Source: Dissophora ornata
Taxonomy: Eukaryota > Mortierellomycota > Mortierellomycetes > Mortierellales > Mortierellaceae
Assembly: GCA_025201705.1 (NCBI GenBank)
Contig: MU617011.1
Location: 1-27,071, forward strand
DNA length: 27,071 nt
Reading direction: 5' to 3'
Under the pieces are notes generated by a model that worked only from the letters and a program-made list of their open reading frames with translations, was not told the origin of the DNA and ran no database searches. Below, one piece after another: positions 1 through 11,068 of the stretch (positions within the stretch are counted from its first letter, which is position 1; every line of letters begins with the position of its first letter). A program made the translations under genes and the position numbers.

Positions 1-1602
1 TGCTTTGTAAAAAAAAAAAAATCTGTGTCCATCCTCCTTTGTATCATTTCTGTAAATATGCAAAAACAAAAATAAAAGAGAACGAGAGACTTTTCGTTCG
101 TGTTCTTCACCGCATCATGCCTTGTGTGTGCGTCTTTGCCGACAGGAGGGCCGCTCACACAGTGCCGACTTGGATTGTATGAACAACCCCTGCCCAACAT
201 CGCCGCCAGGCAAAGTTGAATCCTGTTTTTGGTCGTCAATCTCAAACATCGATCTCAAGCCCTGTCAAATCTTGACGTCTTGACGCTCTCCTCCCCGTCC
301 TTTTTTTTTTTTATAAAAATGGCTTGTGAACACCAACAGCAAGAACATTGCGCGATCCACGAAACTGGCCAAGATAACCTCAAACTCTGACCTTTCCTGA
401 TGCCCCTGTTCCTGGCTACCTTTGTTCCTGATGCCCTTGTACCAAGATGAAAGGCCTGCAAGTTCCACATACCGAGTGTAACACTCTAGTCAAATTTTGT
501 AGACGCGATCGCAATCATGGACAGATTCTACAAGCCGTAGGATTATACCGTCTTCGCTCACCGCCAACTGTTTGTCGCAACAGCGTGCTGTATCCGGGAG
601 CTATGTTCCCTCTTGTTCACGCTTTGCACCCCAGCGTCTCTCACTTATGTCTTGCAACATATGCATGACAAAACCAGCGTCCTGGCGCAATTTCAGAGTC
701 TCATTGTATGACTCTGGACGTAATGGAGTTTAAAAAGCAGGGGGGGGGGGAAACGGGCAAGGGCAAGGGTTCGAGGCAGTGCAACGGCAAATGAGGCGAC
801 AAGGAGCGAAGAGTGCTTCCTCAATAGGTTAAAAAATCTTTTTTTTTGTTTCTGTCCCACTTTTCCGCTTTCTCTGCTACACCCCCACCACTCAATCCCC
901 CAAGAGCAGCTGTCCATCCTTCCCGAATATCTTTATTTCTATCTTCACTTTGTATCTTGCACCTATCCAGGGGGACCTGATTAAGCACAGCGCAGAAGCG
1001 TCTATTGGTAATCCCCAATAGCCTACTGCTGTTCATTCCTGAGGCAGGCTACTCGAGCCAGTGATGGTGTTCGAATAGCCGCAGTCAGAGCGCATGTGGT
1101 TTAGGATAATGCTTGTATGCGTGCCGCGCATAATGACCCTTTACGCTTGATAACAACCATCATCTCTGCTAGAAGAGAAGAACATCACTCTACTCAACCA
1201 CCTTGGAACGTTGGTCCTGTGCCGACGATCTTGAGTAACAGGAACCCAGATTCGTATTTGAGGTGAGCTACAGCTTCTCTGTCCTTGAGAAGCGCTCCAT
1301 AAGCGTCTGTAAAACGACAATCAAACCCTCTTGTTCAGTGGTTCGATAGCGGACACTGAGCATTAAATATTCTCGTGGTCTGAAGAAACACCCAGCGCCT
1401 TCTGCTACGACTATACCCTCAGAGTCGCATTGCATCATATACTGCGTACAAATCCACTGTATTCATCAAGTGTTTCGTGCATTCTGTGGTTACTCAGTGT
1501 TTGACATCAGAGTCACTAACACTGCCATTAAATCAATTCCCTGATAGTACAAAGGCATTTTTTTTTAAAAAAGAATAAGCAAGTGGATGATCAGAAATCG
1601 AC
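1..1602. other. Left flank without recognisable gene
   Basis: I see no gene I can support here. The first ~110 bases contain an A tract and AATAAA-like sequence (around 71-77) and could be the 3' end of a gene lying to the left. Short open frames occur between 255 and 1036 on both strands, but they are crossed by T and G homopolymers (301-313, 741-750, 838-847) and match nothing I know. The stretch from 1040 to 1600 is of ordinary composition with no long open frame. It presumably carries the promoter of the NACHT-WD40 gene. A T/A run at 1559-1573 lies about 30 bases before the start codon, and no clear TATA box was found. Confidence 0.5.
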
Positions 1603-4600
1603 ATGTTTAATAGTCCCTTTTCACCGTGGAGAAACTTTCTCACGCCACAAAATGCGTTGGATCTTGCCAATTCTCATTTGGAAAACGCACGGAAAGCAAA
1701 GAATTTGGAATTGACACTGTCGTTTTGCAACGACGCAGAATCAGCCCTGGCCTGCATAAGAATATCCGTAAGAAAGACCTTTGTCTCGTCCTCACACTTT
1801 GAGGATCGAGCCCTGTGCAATGAGATTGCGACCACTTATTTTGAGCTCGGCCAGCTGTTTGACGGCTTGGAGGGACACACCAAAGCACAAAGCTGCTACA
1901 AGAATGAAGAAAATTGGGGGTAAGTAGACTACAATAATATTCTTTGTTAAACGTTCAAAACTCGTATATATAACCACACTCCGATGCTGCAAAATCAACA
2001 TGTTACAGAGCACGAATTCATTTGCCAGACCAATCACCCTCTCGCTCCGACAACGTCGTTTCACCTCCTACTATTGATCCCTCTGCAGATCCAACTTTGG
2101 ATCCAGCCGCGAACTCGCTCATCGTTCACGTAGTGTCTCCTCCTCCCCCTCATGTTTCTTCGATTCAGGATAGCTCAAGCCGCGACATTGCAACAATCCC
2201 TCCGCATATTTTTGCAAAGGACATGGATCAGCCTCCTGACATAAACAAATTGCCGAAAATCGACGGTCGTCTCGAAAACATATCCCAGCTCGTTCACTGC
2301 CTCACCCTTATACAACTTGAGCAATTCAACAACGACGCACTCGATCAGTCCGAGTGCGACTGGTTAAAAACCGTTGAACATGATACAGATGAGCACGAAA
2401 GATTGAAGATGTTGGCAATCAACATGCTCAAGGAATTCACTCACGATGAACTCAAGGATGCGAATATTGTCGCAGAAGTCGTGTGCCTGGTCCCAGTTCT
2501 CGAGGAACAAGAACTCCAAAAATTACTTCAGCTGTTGTTCCATGGCATCGAGCAATCAGTGATGCTGGATTTCGATCTACTCGAAGGACTGGCACAACTC
2601 GTCCAACGCGCTCGTCCCGGCCACCTCAACGTTGATAATCTGGTCAAGATACTGGAGCTCATCAGTAGCCGCTTAAGAGGCACTCACGAGCAGTCGCCAG
2701 ATTACATCAACCAATTAACCTTGACGGTATCACGGGTCTTGGATGCCATGGCCGACACCAATATCAAGGGTCTAGACCGAGAAAATCTCCATGCGCCTCT
2801 CACTGCGTATTTGCATAATCTACAAGGAGACACTGACCCGCACCTGGTCTATCAAGCCGCCTATGCCTCTCAAGCATTACTATATGTCTCAGATGATGAG
2901 ACTCTCTGGCAAGCTACACAACGGCGTACAGGAAAGGTAGTCAAAGGAGCTGCGGGGTTGGTGAGCGCAGTTAAAGGCTTGGATCTTAATCAGCTTGTGA
3001 AAGACTTGGGTCATATTCAGGAAGTTCTTGCAGGAGCAGCTGAGATGATTGCAGAAGCCAGAAGCGCGTATGAAGACGTCAACGCTTTGGCCGAGAGCGG
3101 GCAACAATTTCTAGAGTATCTCAACGAAGGATTGAGCTTTAGTCATAAACGTGCCTGGTATCCGGCATTGCGTGTTGCAGATGTCTTGCTTCGAAATGGT
3201 CAGCTCATCAAGTTCAAGAGACTGGTCTGTGAAGCACCTTGCCGGCGAGATCCAGTATTTCAATGGGGATTATGTCTGCGTCTCAGCGAGCTTGCAGCCA
3301 ATGAGCAGTGCGATGACGACTCTCGAACAAGTGCTGTTGCATTTCTAGGAGAGATGTACCAAAACGACAAAGCCTGGGGACAACACACCAACATCAAGCA
3401 ATTGATCCTCGATATTCTCATGCAGCTGTCAGCTTCATACGGAAGAGAAACGCAAGGTATGAATGAGTGGGGGAATGAAATGACGTTGCTGCAATAATTA
3501 CCGGTATATGACTAAATAACTAACATATCGGCTAATTGAAATGCTGTAGCGGCCAAATCCTTGCTCCAGGAGTTGGAAACAGATGGGGATGGCAAGAAGC
3601 AGGCGCTTTACCGAGTGTGTCTAAAGGATGGTCCAGGTGCACATCCATTGAAGGTCGCCTTGCCACCACTATTGTCGACGTCCCTGCTAGACCGTGTTCA
3701 AAACAATCCAGACACCGAAACACGTTTGCGCCAACTTAAAGTCCAGCGATTAGAAGAAAGAGGCAAATCCGTGTATATTTCTCCACAAGCCAAGCCCAGC
3801 TTAAAAGCAAGCGATGACACTCTTTTCCCTTTGATGGATAAGGTCACAGAGTTCCTTGGGAGCGACAGAAAGGTGTTTTTGGTACTTGGCGATTCTGGAG
3901 CGGGAAAATCTACATTTAACCAGGAGCTCGAATGCGAGCTGTGGAACAAGTACAAGAAAAATATCGGCCGAATTCCACTCTTTATCACGTTGGCAGCAAT
4001 CCAAAATCCAGAGCATAAAATGGTCGCCAAACATCTACAGGAGAAAGGATTCACTGAACGCCAAATCCAAGAGCTGAAGGACCGCCGCCAGTTTATCCTG
4101 ATTTGCGATGGGTATGACGAGAGCCGGCAGACGTACAACTTGTACAACAGCAACCAACTGAATCTACAAGGAGAATGGCGCGCTCAAATGGTGATCAGTT
4201 GCCGCAGGGAGTACCTTAGCTCCGAATATCAGAATCGATTCCAACCAATAGATCGTAACCGCCAAGCAGAGTCGAACGTGTTTCAAGAGGCGGTAATAGC
4301 ACCGTTTACTAAAGATCAGATCAAGGATTACGTCGAGCAATTTGTGTCAGCGATGTGTCCGCAGTGGAAGACCGACGACTACTTGCATGCAATTGGTCGG
4401 ATTCCAGGATTGAAAGACCTGGTGACGAACCCATTCCTGTTAACCTTGTCGTTGCAGGTTTTGCCAGGCATGGTAGGTCCAGGACAAGATCTCTCGGCAG
4501 CTCGTATCACCGGAATCTCATTGTATGACGAGTTTGTGGAGCAATGGCTTGAGCGCAGCAAAATACGAGTAATTGAGACTGCGAGCGACCAAGACAGGAG

Positions 4601-7541
4601 GGCGTTCGAGATGTTGTCGGATGAAGGGTTCATGCAGCAAAGTATTATGTATTTGAAAGGGCTGGCAACGGCGATATTTCAGAATCAATCAGGTAGTTCT
4701 GTGGTTGAGTATCGGTCATTCCAGGATAAAGGAATATGGAAAGAGAAATTCTTTGGTCAAGGGGACGAGACGAATCTTTTGCGAGAGGCCTGTCCTCTGA
4801 AGCGCAGTGGCAACCAATACCGGTTTCTCCATCAATCACTTTTGGAATACAGTTTGGCACGGGCGATATTTGAACCGCAGAAGAGAGAAATAGAAAGACC
4901 AACGGTGGTGGAGACAACGGCAACGGCGTCACGTCGAAGGAACATCAATTCAGATTTCAGCTTTGAGAGTCACGGCGTTCATGAGGAGGCTGTCGACGCC
5001 ATTGAGTCGCTAGTGCTCGAATCGCCGTTAGGATACAGGAATTTTGTGGGCGAGCCGTCGATTCTACGATTCTTAGCTGAGCGTGTTAAACAAGAGCCTC
5101 TCTTCAAGAAACAGTTACTGGCGGTAATTCAGCTATCGAAATCAGAAACGATAGAGATCGAGAAGATCTGCATAGCGGCGGCCAATGCGATCACGATTTT
5201 GGTCAGATCAGGGAAGCAGTTTATTAGAGCTGATTTGCAAGGTATACGGATTCCAGGGGCTGATCTGAGTCATGGCGTATTTGAATATGCCGACTTACAA
5301 GGAGCCGAGATGAGAGATGTTACTCTTCGCAGTGCATCGCTTCGTGAAGCTAATTTAAGCGGGGCACAGATGGCAGGGGTACAGTTTGGCGAGCTGCCAA
5401 TTCTCCAAGAAAAGCAAGTGGTGACGTGCTGCATATATTCACCAGATGGCAAAACATTTGCAGCTGGTCTTTTCGATGGAAACATCAGCATGTACACAAC
5501 ATCGGACTGGGAGAAAACGAAGACCCTGAGTAGCCATGGCAAGTGGATTATGAGCGTCGTGTATTCGCCAAAAGGAGGTCAGCTTGCGTCTGGCAGTGAC
5601 GACGAGACAATACGGCTGTGGGACGTCCAATCTGGAGATTGCAGCCGCACCTTTAACGGCCATAGCGGCGTCGTTAACAGTGTCGTGTATTCCCCAAAAG
5701 GAGATCAGCTTGCGTCAGGCAGTGATGACGGGACAGTGCGGCTGTGGAATGTTGAAACTGGAGATTGTCGCCACATCATGAGCGGCCATACCAGCAGTGT
5801 GACGAGCGTCGTGTATTCGCAACAAGGACATCGGATTGTGTCTAGCAGTGAGGACAAGACAGTGCGGGTGTGGGATGTTGAAACAGGAGATTGCAGCCAA
5901 ACCTTGAGCGGCCATAACGACATAGTTTGGAGTGTCGTGTATTCACCAAAAACAGATCAGATAGCTTCTCGCAGTGATGATGGGACAGTGAGGCTTTGGG
6001 ATGTTGAAACCGGAGATTGCCGCCACATCATGAATGGTCATACCAGCAGTGTGACGAGCGTCGTGTATTCGCCAAAAGGAGATCAGATTGTGTCTGGCAG
6101 TGAGGACAGGACTGTTCGGGTGTGGGATGTTGAAACAGGAGATTGCCGTCACACCTTGAGCGGCCATAGCAGCTATGTTTCCCGCGTCGTGTATTCACCA
6201 AAAGGAGATCAGATTGCATCTAGCAGTGTTGATACAACAGTGCGGGTGTGGAATGTCGAAACAGGAGATTGCCTCCACGCCTTGAGCGGCCACACCAGCG
6301 GTATTTCGAGCATCGTGTATTCGCCAAAAGGAGATCAGATTGCGTCTAGCAGTTATGACAAGACAGTGAGGCTGTGGAATGTTGCCACTGGAGATCACCA
6401 CTACAGCATAAACGGCCATAACAGCGGCGTCAAGAGCGTCGTATTTTCGCCAAAAGGAGATGAGATTGTGTCTATCAGTTGGGACAGTAAAGTGCGACTG
6501 TGGGATGTTGCAACAGGAGATTGCCACCAAACCTTCATCCATAGCAGCAGTGTGTCGATCGTCGTGTATTCGCCAAAAGGAGATCAGACTGCGTCTGGCA
6601 GTGATGACGGGACAGTGCGACTGTGGGATATTCAAACCGGGGATTGCCTCCACTCCTTGAACGGCCATTTCGGTGATGTCAATAGCATGGTGTATTCACC
6701 AAAAGGAGATCAGATTGCATCAGGCAGTTATGACGGGACAGTGCGGCTGTGGGATGTCGAAACAGGATATTGCCGTCACACGTTGAGCGGCCATAACGAC
6801 AAAGTTTTTAGCGTCGTGTATTCCCCAAACGGAGATCAGATTGCGTCTAGAAGTAATAAGACAGTGCGGCTGTGGGATGTTGAAACAGGAGATTGTCGCC
6901 ACATCTTGATCGGACGTAGCAATTGCGTCGCGTATTCGCCAAAAGGAGACCAGATTGCGTCTAGCACTGATAACAAGACAGTGTGGCTGTGGGATGTTGA
7001 AACTGGAGATTGTCGCCACATCTTGACAGGCCATGGTGGCGATGTTTGGTGCTTCGTGTATTCGCCAACAGGAGATCAGATTGCGTCTGGCAGTTTGGAC
7101 AAGACAGTGCGGCTGTGGGATACTGGAACAGGAGATTGTCGCCACACCTTGAGCGGCCATATTGACTATGTTAGGAGCGTCGCGTATTCACCAAAAGGAG
7201 ATCAGATTGCGTCTGGCAGTCTAGATAAGATAGTGCGGCTGTGGGATGTTGCATCGGGTGAATGTCGCATGATGATTCAAAACGACGCTCCGGTAAACAG
7301 CATCTCATGGAGATCAACTCCCGACAATAATTATGTCGTTGTTGGATGTGATGGTGGGGAAGTGCGGCTGTGGCAGGTCATAGAAAATGGGAAGGAGTGT
7401 TTCGTACGGTTGAACTGGAGATCGCCACCAGTGATGCTTGATTTGTTTAACACATCGATGCAAGACGTAGGAGGGTTAAGACAACTGAATAAACGACTCT
7501 TATTGCAACGCGGGGCCGTAGGCGAGCCCGCTGCGCTGTAG
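1603..7541 (+). CDS. NACHT NTPase with pentapeptide and WD40 repeats (fungal NLR/STAND receptor)
   Basis: Three exons, 1603-1919, 2009-3456 and 3550-7541, join in frame through introns GTAAGT..ACAG and GTATGA..GTAG to give 1918 residues. Residues 1-106 look like a TPR-type helical segment. Residues ~175-600 are a long helical region that I believe matches the ARM-like domain common in Mortierella proteins of this layout. The NACHT domain follows: Walker A GDSGAGKS (702-709), Walker B ILICDGYDE (acidic cluster 775-779) and a sensor-like MVISCRREYL. About 55 residues of pentapeptide repeats (A(D/N)LxG type, from ~1149) lead into 14-16 WD40 repeats (~1208-1867). In fungi, proteins of this STAND class are signal-responsive switches, and several (HNWD family) act in non-self recognition. 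Here the domain order is seen and the immune role is inferred. No effector domain of a known type is visible at the N-terminus. The start at 1603 gives the best N-terminus, but an upstream exon cannot be excluded. Confidence 0.9.
5407..7385 (+). repeat. Coding tandem array of WD40 units, ~126-base period
   Basis: About 15 units, most of them 126 bases (42 residues), encode variants of VVYSPKGDQIASGS..TVRLWDVETGDC.. followed by SGH. The first and last units are degenerate and the inner ones are very alike at the DNA level. The run is arranged like two seven-bladed propellers plus edge units. Units near 6850-6950 are a few residues short (RSNKTVRLW, ILIGRSNCVAYS), which points to small deletions in an array that otherwise stays in frame. 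Confidence 0.9.
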
Positions 7542-8088
7542 CTGGAGCCTCTACAAAGAGATTATGCAGCTAGCTAGTATGACATCCCATTTAAACTCTT
7601 GAATCCAGCAAGCTGTTGGATACTGACTCCGGGGAACTTTTCAGCAGCTAATTACCATTGCGTGCGCAGTCTGACTAAGTGATGAGCGTGATCCGAACTG
7701 GAGGTTGTCAAGGAAACATGTAACCCGTGCAATTGCTAATGTGCCAAGGTATGCATAAACGTCCGTGGAATCGAACACGAAAGATCTCTCCTTGAATGAC
7801 TTCAGATGCCTTTTTCATGTTACGCTTTATTTCATCAGATCACACTGAATATGTGATATGCGAATGTTCAATCCGCACTCGATCACGATCAAAGGAACGG
7901 CGATAGAGAAGGTCCTAATTCAGTTGGCAGCACCCGTAACTCAAAGGAAATTATCCACATGAACACCTAGCCAGTATAGCATAGTGCTTTGACCTATATG
8001 TTCTTAGAGAAGACATGAACCTGTTTCTGGGAATATAACTTTCGACTGAAACTCAAGTCGCTAATAGATGTATAGCGATGGTCGATAG
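7542..8088. other. Spacer between the NLR and the Fanzor-like gene
   Basis: About 550 bases of unremarkable composition with no open frame of note. It should hold the 3' end of the NACHT-WD40 transcript and the promoter of the next gene. I see no clear AATAAA, no terminal inverted repeats and no target-site duplication that would mark the edge of a transposon. Confidence 0.5.
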
Positions 8089-10344
8089 ATGTACGCTTGT
8101 GTCGTCTGTTTCCTGGACGATAACATGCCTAACCGGAGACGCATCTATAGCTCCTTCATGAGATTAGTACTACCCTGTAACAAGACCGCACTGGACTTAG
8201 ATGCTGTCCATCAAGCTCACCAGGTCAAGCTACAGTGTCAAGAAATGATTGGGGCTTTTATTGAGCGTGTTTTTGCTCTTGAAGCTGTTCAGGCGTCGGA
8301 TCGAGTCTTCCTTGACTATCTATGTCCACGAGTGAAATCCAAGGCACTCAATGAAGAGGACAAGCAGGAGGCCACCAGGGGCGAGGACGAGGACGACGAC
8401 CAAGACAGCCTACAAGCCAGGTTTCTCAAGTGCTTCATGACATCTCTCTACACAAGGAACCTTCCGTCAGCAAGAGGAGTCGCCGTTGGACCCGTCAAAT
8501 ATAACCCGGAGCTTGGTGAACTATGCAGGAACGGCAAGAAAGTTGGGGTTGGCGAGGTTGTCAGTATGTTCATTCAGCGCCTAGGGAATATTGGGATCCA
8601 GACCTCTGTACGCATCAGATCAGAGATCAACATACCGAGTGCGCTCCCCGCAGAGGTTGTAGTACGTTCTATTGCTAGCCAGCTAGGAGCTGAGCTGAAA
8701 CGAATGTATCGTAATGGAAGCCATGCACTACTGGAGATGGTAACTTGAGCTGTCAATTTCCTTTGAGGTTCTGCATTTTTTGTATCCTGAAATCAAGAGT
8801 AACATCTCTTTGCCTTTATTTCCTTTTCTTTATTGTAGATTGAAAAGAAACAAGGACGAATGAAAAGCAGTACAGCAGGACCTAGCCCGTGTATCCAGAA
8901 AGAAAAAAGTGCTATCGAGAACTTTATGGCACTCAACAAGATCGCTGGTTCTAATCGGCGTATGGTACCGATATCGCGTGTCGAGAATGGATCCATCTCC
9001 CTGTCAGAGCTGGAACTAGTTCGGTTGTTCTGGCGGATTCCGATCTTGAAGGAAAAGATTCTCGGATTAGCAAGAGTCCATTTTCCTGGATGTACATCTA
9101 AGGAAGATGCGATATACTGGCTAAGTGATCGTGAGCCAGGATATATCGTCAAGCGATTTTTGTGCGACGTTGCCCCCGATGGATTGAGTGTCAGGCAAAG
9201 AGGGAAAGCCGGGTACAGAGGTGCAGTCCAGCTCATGTCAATGGACCAGATCAGGGATCATCTCCAGCATATCCGGGAACCCGATTTCGAGCCCTCGACC
9301 TATGCAACCAAAGGATACTTACTCCGAGGATCGATTTGTACAGATGGATTTGAGTTGCAGTTGTCCGGTTTCAAGCTCAAGGAACTGCAGTCAGTGAGGT
9401 ACAAACGCCTGCCGGAAGACAAGTTGCCGCCTCGCTTTACTTCTACAGTTGGAGGAACGGATTATTATCTACAAGAGATCCGGAATGTGGTCAAGACCGA
9501 GGACGATGTAGCGCGAATATGGCCAGGCTGCCGTCCAGAAGACATTGAGATTGTCTGTCTTGATCTGGGCCAGGCATTCACTGTGGCCGCAAGTGCGATC
9601 CTGACCGACTCCAACGATCCCAACAGTGCCAGCAAAGGCAAGGCCCCTGTCAGGATGGCTGTCATAAACTCGACCACAGCAACACCGATCTTGTCTGCCA
9701 CTACTGCTGCCTCGGTCAGTTCAACTCTCCCACCCCAAGGCGACCATATCTTTCATAATTTGGCTGTAAACCAAAAGGCCATATCGCAACCAACGTTCAA
9801 GCATCGACGTTGGATGGAGACGGAGAAGAGGCTTGTCCCCCCTGGCACCACGACGTCCATTGAAGAGATCGAGTCTGGACTGCCTCCCCTCCGTGGCGAG
9901 GGAGCAAGTATCATAACATATTTCGAAGAAGTGCAAAAATTCGAGGAGCAACTTGAGTCGTTTTACAACGGTAAAAATAACCGTTATAAAAGCCATGGCT
10001 TCGACCAGTCCCGGGCGCGTGAGGAAGAGTTCAAGACCATCGCCAACAGTATTATCAGGGAACTGGGAGGCTCAATAGGTGCAAAGCGCAAGGCCGATAA
10101 AATGTTGGTAATCGGAATCGGATTGGGACAGTTTGAAAGCATGATCCGACTCTCGTCTCTGCATGGATCATTCTTTGCTTACTTTGTGAACCTCGTAAGT
10201 GTCTTGAGTATTGATGTGTCCATTGAATACCGTAGCGCGTACCTGGGGTTCGCCCCGCGCGTTGAAGCGATACGTGGTCGCGAATCCGGTCCTATGGCTT
10301 TAATGGCCGATAAGTCTATTGTTGATGCTTTTTTACAACTATGA
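8089..10344 (+). CDS. Fanzor-like (eukaryotic TnpB homologue) protein, C-terminus degenerate
   Basis: Two exons, 8089-8739 and 8839-10344, join in phase 0 (intron GTAACT..TGTAG) to give 718 residues. The N-terminal half (NGSHALLEM, LKRMYRN, RQRGKAGYRGAV, KGYLLRGSICTDGFELQL) and the RuvC-like half (CLDLGQAFTVAASA with D459, the W-rich KHRRWMETEK, LPPLRG, the GIGLGQF segment, LSSLHGSF) follow, from memory, a protein type numerous in Mortierella and related fungi that I assign to the Fanzor family. Fanzors are RNA-guided DNA endonucleases related to transposon TnpB and Cas12. The normal ending EYYTSKxCPxC..C..C..HRD is not present. Instead the frame reads IEYRSAYLGFAPR.. to ALMADKSIVDAF, with no cysteine in the last ~60 residues. 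E680 and D708 may be remnants of the RuvC-II/III residues. The upstream ATG at 8089 is chosen, but ATGs at 8125 or 8158 are also possible. Family assignment is moderately sure and activity is doubtful. Confidence 0.62.
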
Positions 10345-10464
10345 AGACATCGTTTGAGTAAGTCTAACCGTTGGGTTTGATCAACAAGACCGTAAAACGA
10401 CCATGTGTGTCGCAAACACACTACCGCGGATTCGGGGGTGGGCGTGAGAGTTACGCCACTTCGG

Positions 10465-10472
10465 TGACGTAA
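10465..10472 (+). promoter_or_regulatory. CRE-like TGACGTAA element
   Basis: TGACGTAA matches the CRE/ATF-type bZIP half-palindrome consensus. It lies about 600 bases upstream of the secreted-protein ATG and about 120 bases downstream of the Fanzor-like stop. Occupancy is not shown by sequence. Confidence 0.25.
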
Positions 10473-10554
10473 TTTTCGCGCCCATTGTCCTCGTTTCACA
10501 GGAACAACTTTGAGCAATAAAAGGTTTCATTTTTTTGCAGCTCATTGTCCGTTG

Positions 10555-10590
10555 TCTCCATCTCCATCTCCATCTCCATCTCCATCTCCA
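10555..10590 (+). repeat. Hexanucleotide repeat (TCTCCA)6
   Basis: Six perfect tandem copies of TCTCCA, 36 bases, in non-coding DNA. A length-variable microsatellite. Confidence 0.9.
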
Positions 10591-11068
10591 ACCCATTCAC
10601 CTCACCATCCACCTCCTCATTCGTCTTTCGTAGCCTGACCCCATCGCTGTTGGCACAAAGCAAGTCTCGTAGATTGGTACACCGTAGTCCAACCCTCGCC
10701 GGAGAATAATTAAAAAAAAGGTGCACTTTGCTTTACTCGCACGCCTTTGTGTTTTTGTCGTTTTCCCGGAAAGTTCACTTTCCCTCGGCAATTCTGAGCA
10801 ATTGGACTCGAGACTAGAATAACGAGATTAACTTGAACCTGCAGCTTTAACAACAGCCGTTGTCACGCCCTGTCCACTGCCAATCCGTTCCTCTCTCTTC
10901 CTCTTTTCCTTCTCCTGAACAGAGGTTCCGATTCCCACCAGCTAACCAACCTCACGCCAACTTTCTTTTTTTGTATTATATTTAGACGACGAAAAGTCTT
11001 TCCCCAACCTCCCCCTCCCCCTTCCACCCGGCCCCCTCTAACTCCTTACCCAAGAACTCCATTTCATC

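Larger units (their letters stand above)
10345..11068. other. Intergenic region and promoter of the secreted-protein gene
   Basis: No gene is seen. It contains a CRE-like TGACGTAA at 10465-10472, six exact copies of a TCTCCA hexamer at 10555-10590, a TATTATATTTAG stretch near 10974-10985 and a C/T-rich leader (about 11007-11040) running to the ATG at 11069. The C/T-rich leader is typical of expressed fungal genes. Confidence 0.5.

Noticed and set aside
5270..7160. Several minus-strand open frames across the WD40 array
   Set aside because: They are periodic antisense shadows of the 126-base coding repeats and recur with the same period.
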